A stretch of DNA of 64,000 nucleotides from Taeniopygia guttata (Eukaryota; Chordata; Aves; Passeriformes; Estrildidae): positions 5,344,501 through 5,408,500 of the forward strand of contig NC_133050.1 in NCBI RefSeq assembly GCF_048771995.1. Reading direction: 5' to 3'. The notes under the pieces were generated by a model, which had not been told where the DNA came from, searched no databases, and saw only the letters and a list, made by a program, of their open reading frames with translations. A program made the translations under genes and the position numbers. Of this stretch, positions 19,965 through 31,800 are shown piece after piece. Position 1 is the stretch's first letter. Each line of letters starts with the position of its first letter.

Positions 19965-20960
19965 GGAGAAAGGAGACAGATAAATTTACATCAGAAATGA
20001 GAGGTTTGGGGTCATGCGCACAGCACCAGTTACAAAATGGGAGCAAACTGGCACCCCTGGAGCCCCCCCACCCACCTGTCCTTGCACTAGGAGAGGAAAG
20101 CAGTGCCTGGTGTCCTAGTGCTCTGGCCCCTGGCAGCAGGGTCAGGTACTGTCCTGGGAGGGGTGAACTCTGGAGGTGCAGGTCTGGCTGCAAAACGGGG
20201 CTGCCTGGGAATAACTTCAACATCCTGGGGGTTCTAGCTGGGTACAGCCCGGCAGATACAACTGGCTCCTTGGTGGCTCTCTCCTGGGTCAGGACCAGCC
20301 AAGCCCTGGGGAAAGGTGACCTAGCTGCTTCCCAGAACCATGGCATGGGCCATGTTTGCTGCCTCTTGTAGCTGAGACTGATGTGGGGTGGGCAAAGGGG
20401 GCTGCTGGGTGCCCTTCCATGGGTGCAGGAGGTACACGCAGAGCTCCCATGCTGTTACCCTTTAGGGGAACCTCGTCTCTTGGCTCGTCCCTTTAGGGGA
20501 ACCTCGTCTCTTGGCCTGTCCCTTTAGGGGAACCTCGTCTCTTGGCCCGTCCCTTTAGGGGAACCTCGTCTCTTGGCCTGTCCCTTTAGGGGAACCTCGT
20601 CTCTTGGCCCGTCCTGAGTGTCCCGCCTGTCTCCTGCGATGAACGTTTCTCCTTCACTGCTCCCAGCACATTGATCCCTGCACCCTCAGGAGCTTGGCCT
20701 GCCCACAGGTGTGGACAAACTGAGGCACGGAGCCGCTTGGGGCTTCCTCCGCGACCCACACAAGGAACTAGGGCTGAAACAGCTTCCCAGGCTTCCCGCA
20801 CCTCCAGCGCCCGGCCCCGGCGCCCAGCCCCTGTCGCAGCCCCCAGCCCCGCTCCCCCCGCGGCAGCACTCACTCGGGCACGGCCGGGGGGCCATGGGGG
20901 CAGCTCTGCGGGACCCTGCGGGATTCCAGCGCTCTCCCCGCCGCCTCCGCACCGAGAACC
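19965..20960 (-). promoter_or_regulatory. TMEM79: TMEM79 5' non-coding exon, intron and CpG promoter
   Basis: The coding exon extends upstream to an acceptor (CCTGGTCCAG) at about 19965. A donor CCCGA/GTGAGTGC at about 20876 marks a first exon in a CpG-rich stretch reaching to about 20960. An ATG in that first exon opens a frame that does not match the TMEM79 frame, so it is probably an upstream ORF or untranslated. The promoter faces away from SMG5. Confidence 0.5.
20458..20612. repeat. Minisatellite, five 31-bp units
   Basis: Five perfect-length tandem copies of CCCTTTAGGGGAACCTCGTC followed by TCTTGGCNCGT, differing only at one or two positions (CTCGT, CCTGT or CCCGT). It lies in the first TMEM79 intron. 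The near-identity of units suggests recent expansion. Confidence 0.92.
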
Positions 20961-21099
20961 TGCCGGACCGGCTCAGGCGGGGCGGGCGGAGGGGCGGACC
21001 CGCCCCAGCCCGGCCGTGGCCCCGGGGCTCGGCGGAGGGGACGGGGCGAGCCCGGCGCTGTCCCCGCGGCAGGCAGGGGACCCCCGGCTCCCCGTGCGG

Positions 21100-21330
21100 G
21101 GTGTGCTAAGCTAAAGAGCTCTCCAAACACACACAGAGTTAAAAAGGAGACGGACAAGTCAGCCCTTTTCACTCTGCGGGGGTGCGAGGTGGAGCTTTCC
21201 ACAAATCAAGCGCACCAAGGGTAACACGAAGTTACACCTTTTACACAGTAAAATTTACATTAACCCGCCTAATACACATCACCGCCCACCGATAGAACAT
21301 TTATGTAGCGTAACCTAACACAATGCTTGA
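21100..21330 (-). mobile_element. Possible LTR remnant between TMEM79 and SMG5
   Basis: This AT-richer insert sits between two CpG-rich promoters. The minus strand begins TGTTAGGTTACGC, has TGTGTAAAAGGTGTAAC and ends CTTTAGCTTAGCACA, i.e. TG...CA ends. No clear target duplication and no family match, so this is a weak call. Confidence 0.3.
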
Positions 21331-21429
21331 AATACAAAGTCGTTTGATTTTATTGAGCAACTTTTCTAACAGAAGTTACGTGACGGCACAGTTCCATTTA
21401 CAGAAGGTGAGACGGCTCAGCTTGAAGAC

Positions 21430-21915
21430 ACCACTGGGGGAGCCTCACAGGACCCGCCCAGATGCGTGGCCGGTGCCTCGGGATCCCAGAGCGCGGGGAG
21501 GGATTCCTGCGCCGTTCCCCCCGCTCCTGGCCCCACAGCCAGGCGGGGTGCTCCGGCCCAGCGCTCGACCCGGGCAGCAGAGCCCCGGTCTGGCCCGCCC
21601 CGGTCTGGCCCGCCTCGGCACCGGGCCCGCCCCGGTCTGGCCCGCCCATCTGAGGCGGCTGCCGCCATGTTGCCAGCACTAAGTGCGGGCGTCTCGCGCG
21701 GGCTGGCTCTCGCGAGATCAGGCCGCCCCCGCCGCCGCCCTGCCCGGCCGGCGCGGCGCAGCCGCGGGAAATCTCGCGAGAGCAGCGAGGGCCAGGGGGC
21801 AGCCATGGCGGCCGAGCGGGCCCGGGGGCGGCGGCGGCGGCGGCGCGGGCGGTGCTGAGGGGCCGCGGGCGGTGCTGAGGGGCCGCGGGGCCGGGCCGGG
21901 CCCGCCGCGGGCGCC
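21430..21915 (+). promoter_or_regulatory. SMG5: SMG5 CpG-island promoter and 5' UTR
   Basis: A strongly CpG-rich stretch ends at the SMG5 start codon. It contains a YY1-type motif GCCGCCATGTTG at 21661-21672 and two perfect TCTCGCGAGA palindromes at 21708-21717 and 21772-21781, the element known to be bound by BANP and to drive housekeeping promoters. There is no TATA box. The repeated GGTCTGGCCCGCC units at about 21588-21650 add GC boxes. This fits a constitutively expressed gene. Confidence 0.7.
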
Positions 21916-24900
21916 ATGAGCCAGGGTGGCGGGGCCGCCGGCGAGAGCGGCGAGCCGGAGGCCAAGGTGCTGCACACCAAGCGGCTGTACCGGTGAGCAG
22001 AGGGGCCGGAGGGGATGCAGTGGCGGAGAAGGGGAGCGGGCTGGCGGACACCGGGGGCAGCCGGTGTCGGGAAGGGGCCGGGCGGCTCCAGGTGAGGCTG
22101 GGGAGGGCCGGCGTGGAGGGGATCGGGGGGTTACTCAGGGGACGGAGGGTAACAGGGGTAGCCGAGGAGAGCAGAGGGAGAATGGGGCTGGGGGTGACGG
22201 CAGCGAAGGGGATTGGGGCGGGGGAGCTTGGGCCAGCCTGGCGAGCAGCAGCGTGAAGGAGGTGGCGGGATATAGGGAAGATGGAAGGAAAGGAGATGGG
22301 GGAGTTGTCAGGGAAGCATTCGGGGGGAAGGAGATGGTGGAATCGAGGAAACAGCAGGGATTGATGGGCCTTCTGCATCCAAGGGAAGCCGGGGGAGACT
22401 GGGAGAACGAGGGCGAAGGGAATCGGAGGGATATTCAGAGAAGATGGGGAAAGGAGATGATGGAATTTAGGGAAGACTGAAGTAACGTTGTGGGGAAAAC
22501 CAGGGAAAGGATGCAGTGCAAAGGGGGAGGAGAAGGATGAGGTTTAGGGAAGACCAGGGAAAGGGAATGTGTGGAAGGGAGTTGTATGAGATCCAGAGGG
22601 GATCAGCAGCACATGGAGGGGTTCCACTGGGGAAAAGGAGTCTGGTGGTGCCAGGGCAGATTAGTCAGACCAAGAGACTGTGGGGGAAGGAACTGTGGGA
22701 GATCCAGGTAAGATGGGAGAATGGAGAGATGGGGGAAGGAGATAGGTGGGAGAGCAGGAAGGGGGTCAGGGGTAAGGGGACACCCAGGATAATGAGTAAG
22801 GACATGGGTGGTGGAAAAAGAGATTCAGTGGGATTCAGAGAAAATGTTGGGGGCTGAGTGGAAAGGAGTTGTTGGGATACAATGGGATAAGGGTGAGATG
22901 TGGGGTCATCCAGAGAGAGAGGGGTTGGAGAGGGTGTCCCTGGCTTTGGCAGTATGCAGGGATTATGTGAGAAGTGCTGGAGTGGGTGTGATGAGCAGGA
23001 GTGTGAGCTGGGGCACTTTGCTATTGTGTGGAGGGCAGGACAGCTCCAGCTGCAGATCTTTCCAGTTAAGCACTCCCTGGGACTCTGGTGCTACATTTCT
23101 ACACCATGCATTGGAAATAGCATCAGAGAACAGGACTGGGGCACTCCTGCTGGCCTTGGTGAGCTCAGGCCCCCTCTGCTCTGCTCCTGACCTGTTTTGT
23201 GAGGGCAGCCCAGAAATTGTTCCCTTCTGGCTCAGATCCACAGGAGTTCCAGCAGCAACTCTGGGTCTCAAAGATGAGCAAAGTGATGGAGACAAGAGAT
23301 GAATTTTACATGAGGGTCCATTTCTTTTGTCTTGATGACATTGGCTGTGTCCTTGCACCTTGTGGGACCTCACTGCCCGCCTCTACAGCAGGGCAGGGTT
23401 TTGCCTTGTGATGGAGGTATGGGCTGCACAGTCCTGCCCAGAGCACCCCGGGCTGTGGGGCTCTGTGTCTGCTGCTGCCGTGCTGAGACACCTGCAGTGA
23501 TCTCCACCACGTCAGCTGGAGCCTGAGGAGAGAAGCAGTGTGGGACAGGGCTGGAGAGGATGTGCTGGATGTGTGTGCTTCTGCCTTTGTTGAAACCCTC
23601 CTTGTTGTTGTTCAAGACCTGTTTTGCTTTGTTTTCCTGGTGCTGCTCAGCTCATCTGTCAAGTGGAACCTCACATTCTGCTGCAGCCAGCGAGAGAACG
23701 GCCCGTGGCCAGATGAGGAATTGTCATCCCTGCAAGGGAGGGGTTGTTTTCTGATTGAATTTTTGTAGCAGAATAAGGAGTGTAGTTGCTCTAGAGAGTT
23801 CTTACAGCAGAAAATGAAGCACCCTCCTCCTGCAGGGACTGCTTGTCTTTAGCAGGGAGGAAGCATTGTGATTTTAGTGCAGGATTTATAGTACCTGCAG
23901 TGGCCACAAATTTCTATCCTTGTAGCTGACAGTTCTCTGAGCAGGTTCCCACCTGAACAGTCTCCTGTCAGTTCTCCTCTGTTCCAGCCTGAAGCTGGAG
24001 TTTCCTGCCTGTTGTGTGGTGGCTGTGGTCCGAGAGCTCATGACTGTCCCACTGAGTGGCACCTTTGAGTCACAGATGCGGGAATGCCACAGTCCCAGCT
24101 CTAAACTGCGATCCCATGGGATCAGCGTGTTGTCAGCCTGTGGGAGCTGAGCTCAGGTCTCCAAGGTCCTTGGCAGCATGTTGGCTGTCAAGGGTGTCCT
24201 TTCAGAGATGAGGGTGCCCATTGCTGCTCATAGGGTACTCTTTGATCTTTTCCAGGTCTTCCTAGATTGAGAGTTCCCAGGTTTCACCTTGAAATGTGGC
24301 AACTGCGTTATCATGGGTGCACTTTTACAATGTTTCTTGTAGCGTAAGGTGACCAGGTTTATTTTACAGGTTTCTGGGTAACCATTAGCTCATGGACTCA
24401 GTGTTGCTGTTGTTTTGTGGAGCCTGTTCCAGACAGTGTACTGACACATGCCAGAGCACAGCTAAATGACTTGCAGGTCTTTTCTCTTAATAATGTCTTA
24501 TTCCTCAGATAGTGTGGCTCTTAGTGACGTCCTAAATAAAGAAACAGAGGGGACAAATAATTCTCCCCGCTGTCCCGCTCCGTCCCAGACTGTTAATTGC
24601 ACGGAGGAAAAGGGACTGATCATTGTCTGTATGGCTCGAGAACACTTGGCATTGGCCTGTTTCCACCCTGCTTGGCACCATGTGCTGTATTTGTTTCTTT
24701 TAATAGACTGGCATCTGATGGGCCTCCTTTGTGGCTCTGATAGACTGTCTGAAAGCAATGTTTGAACACAGCAGGTAGAAAAATGGGTCCTGGGACAGGA
24801 TTTCTGCTCTTAACTGCTAGGGAAAGTTCAACCTGTGGTCTTGGACAAGTGAGGGTACAGATGCTAAAGTGCATTTCAAACAGGGCATGGCCCATAGCAG

Positions 24901-27900
24901 CTGTGTTGGTGTTTCCCAGCATTTCTGGAGTGAGGCTGGCTCCTGTCCCTTTTGTCCTCACTGAGTCCTCTTTTCTCAGCACCACAGATGTGGGATCCTG
25001 GCAGGGAATCGCCAGCTGTCACATTCTGCTTTACTCCTGCCTCCTTCTCTTCCAGCAGCACCACAGGGCCTGTGTGGATGTGGAGAAGGCAGTGTTTCAG
25101 CTGAGGCCTCCCTGAGGGCTGATGAAGTGTGACACTTCATGACACACATCCCAGTGTGTCAGCCTTGCTGCTCTCTGGTCACAAACTGTGTTTCTTTACA
25201 AACACTGAAAGAACAGCAGAAATACCAAGTGTGTGCATGTGCCCATCCATGGGCTGTTGTAGAAAATTAGGTTGTATGGCAGATGTCCTCTGGGCCACCT
25301 TGATGGGAAGGTGGTGTCCTTCTGTCCCCAGAAGGAAACTTTTCTGTACTTCTTGTTTGGCAGGCCACTGGGATCATTTTCCACATTGGCTGTCATGGAC
25401 ACGTGCACTTGTTTCAGACACACACAGCTGAGATTTGTTACCCACAGAATGTTATTTTACAGCTGCTTTACTGCTTATGTCAGGAATCAACTATTGTAGT
25501 TTTCCTCTAGTTCTCTCTGGGATCAAATGAACCAGCAGTTCCTCTTTCCTCTGGTCACCCTTTGTAGAGGAAGCCAGTCAGCTCCTGGTGTGCTGGAAGG
25601 GACTTTGAGAGGCACAGCTAGGACAGCAGTCCGAGGCTGCAGTAAGGAGAGGTGCATTGCCTGTGCTTTGTGGGGTTCTGTCGTGGGGAAGCCAAACTGG
25701 GGGTTTTTGGGTTGTCCTAACCCAAATATGAGCTTGCATGGATGCTGCACGCTCAGTGCCTGTTACCTGTAAACCAAAATGTATTTTACTTGCTTCTTTC
25801 CTGCTATGAGGGTATGAAGCTGTCAGAGTTTGCAAACACCTTTCAGGCCATATGAGAAAGAGGGGAGGGGGCTGGAGGGGCTGGTTGTCAAGAATGTAAC
25901 AAGATTTTTTGTGTGATTCTTACTATCTCCTTGGTTTTCTTCATGATTATTCAGTAAGAAGCTGGTTCAAGTCTATGGTGTTCCGCTTTCCCAAGGCGTT
26001 GCATGAGATATGAGATATTCCCCATGCTTCCCTTTTCCCATCAGTTTCTGTGGTTACTGGAAACAAGTGAGATTTCTTTACCTTGAGTGAGAGGCTTTCT
26101 GTCCCAGGAGAGGGGACATTTTCTCTGTGAGCTCTGGAATGTCCTGGGGCTTTTTTCAGGAGGTTCCTTTGGGTGTAGTGAGTTTGTGAAGAGAGATTTG
26201 CTTTGCTGGGAAGGTGCTGGCATAGGAAACTGTCGGTTACTTTGCAGTAACATATTTAGTTTTCAAGGAAGTGGTGGTGGTTTCAGCCTCCCAGAACGTG
26301 GGACTGGAGGCGTTGGTTTGGGGGTGCCCTGTGCTCTGTTTGTCCACCATCAGTGCAGGAGGTTTGGCACTAATGGTGCTGAAAGTCCCTAGGTTTGTTT
26401 TATTGCAGTGCTCAGAATTGTGGTGTGATTTGTTCACATCTACGAACTTCTGAGTGCTTGAGATTTACACACAGTGTGGGATTCTTCCTCCAGGAGGAGG
26501 GTCTTGGGCAATGATTCACTAAAGTACTTTTTTGCATGGCTCAGAGGTTTGGAGGTTGCTCACTCTGCCTTTTGGGGGAGAAAACCTTGGAACAAATTTC
26601 CTCTTTTAGGGTGGGTTTGAATATCTGTTACCTGTCACTGAGGAAACTTTAGGGGTTCAACCAGTGAGTCCCTGTAACAAAGAAGGGGAAGTTTTGGCAA
26701 ATGAGAAACTTACATTGCCTTCTTTCATAGGCAGATTGGTAAGAAAACAGGAATTGGTTGAGGTTTGATTCTTGCACTATTAAAACTTAACCTATCAAAA
26801 TAGTAGTTTTTGGAATTCAGTCAATTTTTTTAAATCACAGAGTTGAAGACATTTAAATTAATCTGAGCGTAGGTATAGCAGATGTTATTGCTGAGGTTGC
26901 CAACATGTCCAGAGACATTTCTGATTTTGCAGCTGTAGAAATAATTGACATATTTTATCAGAGAGGCAGCAGTAAGTGGTGATTAAACCACTGTTCTGCA
27001 GAAAAATGCCTATAATGTGTGTAAGTCTGCTTTTTATTGTGTTCCATAACTTTGTTCAACTAGCAAAAAGAAGATCAGTGACTGTGGTGTGATACAGGGC
27101 AGTGTGCTGACAGTGGAACTAAATAGGCCAGTGTGGTTCTTTGCAGACACCTCGGATCTGCAGTGATCCCAGGTGACCTTCTCTGCTGAAACTCTTGACT
27201 CTGTGCTCTCATGCAGGGCAGTGGTTGAGGCTGTGCACCGGCTGGATCTCATCCTTGGCAATAAGGCAGCTTATCAGGATGTGTTCAAGCCGGAGAACAT
27301 CAGCTTGAGGAACAAGTAAGTTGGGCAGCATGCTTGTGTTTTGTGTTTGGCTGGGGAAAATCCGTGTGAAGCAACACGTGGAGCTGTTGAATCTGCAGTT
27401 TTAATGTTTATTTGGTTTGTAGTGCACCTGTTAACCTGGGATCCTTCTAGGTTTTGGAAGCAGAAACTGGAATCCAGACCTGTATTTGAGCAGTGCAGTC
27501 CATGGCTTTCCTGGATGTCATTGATAGAAATAAATTGTCTTTGTGTTGGCCAATTGTTTCCTAGTAATAAAAACGGGGGGGGGCAGAAATTTCTTACATG
27601 TGTGTAAAATCTTTTATCAGGGGTAGGGATTGCTGAGCAAGGATGATGATTCTTACTAATTTTTTAAGCTGACAAGCCAATTCTTGTCATTACTGCACTT
27701 CAGGAAGTCACACTGATGGCCAGCTGAGCCCAGAGGGCACTGGTTGAAGTATGTGGCTTTTCCTGGTGCTCTTGTGTGGGAGTGATCCAGGCTGTACCAT
27801 CACCAGATGGCCTGTCTCAGCCATTGTAATGGATTCAGATTTTCCTCTTCTGTGCTTCTGTAGTGGCAGCTGTGTTTGAGGCTGCAGGGGCTCACTGAGA

Positions 27901-28809
27901 ATGCTCTGCTCTCTGTCCCAGGCTGCGGGAGCTGTGCGTGAAGCTGATGTTCCTGCATCCAGTGGATTATGGAAGAAAAGCAGAAGAACTGCTCTGGAGA
28001 AAGGTTTACTATGAAGTTATCCAGCTCATTAAAACAAATAAAAAGGCAGGTATCTATGGCTCTGGCATGAGAAGGTCTCTAGCTGTGCAGTGGATGAGGC
28101 AAAAGTTTAAAGCTTCATTTGCTTGGAGAAGCTGTGATCTGAGCCCAGAGTGAGGAGCTGGGCACTCTCAAATTCCTACGGAGCTGCCTTGTGCCTTTGT
28201 CTGGCAGTGAGCAGTTAAGCACTAACCTGCCATTGCAGAGGGCATTTCAACAGAATTTGCTTATTTTTTCTGTTCCCCTTTTCCTAAGACAGATCTCTCC
28301 AGGCAGAGTGATTGTTTTAAGAGTCTTTATCAGTGCTGATTGCTTTTACAAAAGTTGATCACTGGAAGATCCTCAGTGCTCTTTGATGGTATGACCTCTC
28401 CTGGCTTTCCAGGGGTCTGAGTGCATTTAAGGTGCTCTAAACAAATACTTTGATTTTATTTATTTGTTTTTACAATTATTTCTCCTTGATGTTGACCCTT
28501 AGTAAATACTGCTAGGGGGAACACGGTTGAGGAGGAGGAGGTACAGAGCTGTACAAAACCAATTAGAGCTGAGTGTCTTGCTTCACACTCAGTAGAGCTA
28601 AGCCTAAAGTGTGCCCCGAGCTACATTAACATGCTCCTTTTCCTTCTCCTAGCACATCCACAGCCGCAGCACCCTGGAGTGCGCGTACCGGACTCACCTG
28701 GTGGCTGGCATCGGCTTCTACCAGCACCTCCTGCTCTACATCCAGTCCCATTACCAGCTGGAGCTGCAGTGCTGCATCGACTGGACACACGTGACAGACC
28801 CTCTCATAG
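21916..28809 (+). CDS. SMG5: SMG5 exons 1-4 (14-3-3-like region, first part)
   Basis: Exons are 21916-21992, 27217-27315, 27922-28045 and 28653-28809. They encode the N-terminal 14-3-3-like fold that mediates SMG7 pairing and phosphopeptide contact in the family: VVEAVHRLDLILGNKAAYQD, NISLRNKLRELCVKLMFLHP, AEELLWRKVYYEVIQLIKTN and HIHSRSTLECAYRTHLVAGI. Exon 3 ends at AAAAAG followed by GCAGGT. Only that border keeps the frame into exon 4, so intron 3 uses a GC donor. Confidence 0.95.
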
Positions 28810-31800
28810 GTTTGTGCTCAAGGTGTTTGGTTCATGGGCAAGGCTGAATCCCCCACAGGTGACTTCCTCTTCACAGCATTCAAGATAATTTTTTTTTTTT
28901 TCCCTGATTAGCAAGGTCTCTGTTTAGAACAGACTGTCCTGCTTTCTTTTCTGTGGCACTTTTTCTTTTAAATAATACTAAATTAGGGAAGAAAGAAGGG
29001 TTTCTAATAGAAAGGAAACAATGTGAGAAAATTCTTTAGTAAAAGTGTCTGGTGATGGCAGGTTTTTATGGAAAACTGAAGAGTACTGCTGGCTGTATAG
29101 AATGTTTTTAAAAGCTTAGTTAAAGCAGACAAACAGGGGGTTAGGTTCTTGAAATCAACAGATTTCTGTCAGTACATCCTGTTCGCTAGATGTAAGACTC
29201 TTCCTCCTTTTGGTGTTTCTTCTGTCTGTGCTCTTTTTACTGTGTGGCTTTTGAATCTTGGACTGAGAACACAGGAAGGCCTGGTAGTTCATGTTAGCTG
29301 GCCTGTGTGACCTCTGCATGGCCTTAGGTGCAGGGAAGTCTGAGCTATTGTACCTGTTAGAGGAGGAAGAATAAGAGTATTTATAGTCCTGAAACAGCTC
29401 AAGACTGCCTGTGCATTCACATCCTAGATTGTCTTGTATGGTCTGTTCTCCTTTGCCTAGGGTTGTACTCAGTGCCCTCAGGGTACATGTTTCTGTTGTG
29501 GAGGGAGTCCAGGTGAGAAATGGAGCCTTTTTTGTGAGCTGCCTTAGCAAAGGTTTAACTGGTGTGCTTAAAGTTGGCAGGGGACAGGGCAGCAGCACCT
29601 GGCTAAGGGAAGTTAGTGTGTCTTCAGCAAAAGAAGGTTTTACTTGGTGGGATCCTCCTCTTAGTTCTGGGAGATGGTGGTATCACTATTGGCTTCAAAA
29701 TACTGGCTTAAAAGGCAGATGTTCTTGGCAAGTGTTGCTTTTAGAAATCTATCTCAGTACTGCAGAATTAATAAATCCTCAATACGCACATTCCAGGTGG
29801 GTGTATACCCTGAGGGGTGATTGCATATGAAGGGCTCCCCTTGTTCAGGTTTCTTGCTGTGTTTGGGCTCTTCATTTAAAAAGATGCTGCAGGTGAGCAC
29901 ACTGAAGAGTAGAGAAGTAACTTTTGCCTATCCAGAAAAGATGGATCTGAAAGGATCTCGTATGAACCACAGATGGAGGTGGGCACAGCTTTGTGGTTAT
30001 GTGAATGGGAGCAAGAGGATTCAGAGCAAAAAGAGGGAGGGTGAGTCCAACAGTGTATGTGGTGACAGATTGAAGGCTGTGTATTTGTACAGTGTGGCTT
30101 GTACAATGCGTCTTGGTAAGTGGGAATAGCTCCTCACCGGTCACTGCAGCCTCCAGATTTCATCTCCACCCTTTTAGCCTCAGTCTGGAGGGAAGCAGAG
30201 TGCAGAATGGGTCAGTCTTCAAAATCTTCTTTGGGATTCCTGCTTGAGGGAACTTCCTCTTCCATCAGGTGTGAGTCCTTGGCAGCAGGAGGACTGAGGC
30301 CAGCCTGGTGCCAGCAGCAGCGGGTGCTCTCTGGAGGGGACTTGCAGCAGCCTTTGCCCTCCTGGTCTCTGGTTGGGCTCTGCCCAGGAACTGAGTCACA
30401 TGTGATGACTTCAGTTAGTTCAGATCAGCTGGCTGCAGCCTTCCTCTGTTGCTCTTGACACTTTTCACTGCCTGAATTGCTCTTTTATTATAAGTTTAGT
30501 ATAGAATAGACAAGATTATTTCAGTGGGAAGGGACCTCTCATTGTCCAGTCCAACTGCCTGAGCAACTCGGGGCTGACCAGAAGTTGAAACGTATTGTCA
30601 AGGACATTGTCCAAATGCCTCTTAAACACTGATGGGTCTGGGGCATTGACCAGCTCTCTAGGAAACCCATTCCATGTGACCACTGTCTGGTAAGGAGAGG
30701 CTTCCTCATGTCCAATCTAAACCTTCTTTGATGCATCTTTGAACCATTTCCATGTGTCCTATCCCTGGATGCCAAGGAGACCGGCACCTTCCCCTCCTTA
30801 GGAAGCTGCAGAGAGCAGTGAGGTATCCCCCAGCCTCCTCTTCTCCAGCTTGGACAAGCCTGAAGTCTGTGGCCTCTCTTCCCAGGCTGTGCCTTCAGCC
30901 CTATCAGCAGCTCAATTGCCCTTCTGAACCCACTGCAAAGGCATTGTTGTCCAGAGGCAGTTCTCCCTAACTGACTCTGGCTGCCCTGCCCACAGCACAG
31001 ATTTCTGTCCTAGATTTTGCTTGTTTGATTTCTTCACTTTTTGGCTGGTCAGTCCTAAGTCTCCATCTTGGTCCTGAGATAATTGAGTTTGTTTCTGTGT
31101 TCAGTGTTGGAGAGGGTCTGTCCCCATTGTGTGTTGGTGTCCAGAGCCAGTGCTCAGAGTTTGTTCTGGCTTCCAGGGGTGTGGTCCTGCTCCCATAAAA
31201 GCCTCATTGGCCATGCTAATGAGATCAGCTGTATTACTTGTGTTCAGTGCTGTGTTAATGTGACCACACCATCATATAGACAGGAATTGGCCTTTGTCCT
31301 GTCACGGGACAGCAGATGGAGCCAGGTCTTTGTGGCAGACCTTACAGACATGGTGACAGTCATTTATTTCAGTGACTGGTGATGGTGCAGTGACATACAC
31401 TGCCCCATCACGAGAGAATCCAGGGGGGAGTGGATGAACAGCAGAGTCTGGAAGTATTTTTCTGCATTTATTTTCCACATTTTGAGCAATTTTCCACATT
31501 TTTCTGCATTTATTTTCCGCATTTTGACAAAGAGTGACCCAGTGCTGCTCTACAAGATGGCGCAGCTGGCAGTGAGGTGTGACCATGGAGGATTTGATTT
31601 GGGTGTCTTGGGCAGAGACATGGGTGGCTTGGGTGTCTTCTCAGCAGCCTCTACCAGTGCTCTGAGTGATTGTGTGTTTGCTCGTAGGCTGCAAGAAACC
31701 CGTGTCTGCGTCAGAGAAGGAGATGGAGTGGGCACAGATGGCCTGTCACCGATGTCTGGTTTATCTGGGAGATCTAGGTAAGGACAGCATTGCCTCTCAG

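Noticed and set aside
20458-20612. CRISPR-like array
   Set aside because: The 31-bp units are directly tandem with no spacers, and this is a vertebrate genome.
21398-22378. Minus-strand frame of 326 codons across the SMG5 start
   Set aside because: GC-rich CpG-island artefact antisense to SMG5 exon 1; composition is Pro/Ala/Arg without any recognisable domain.
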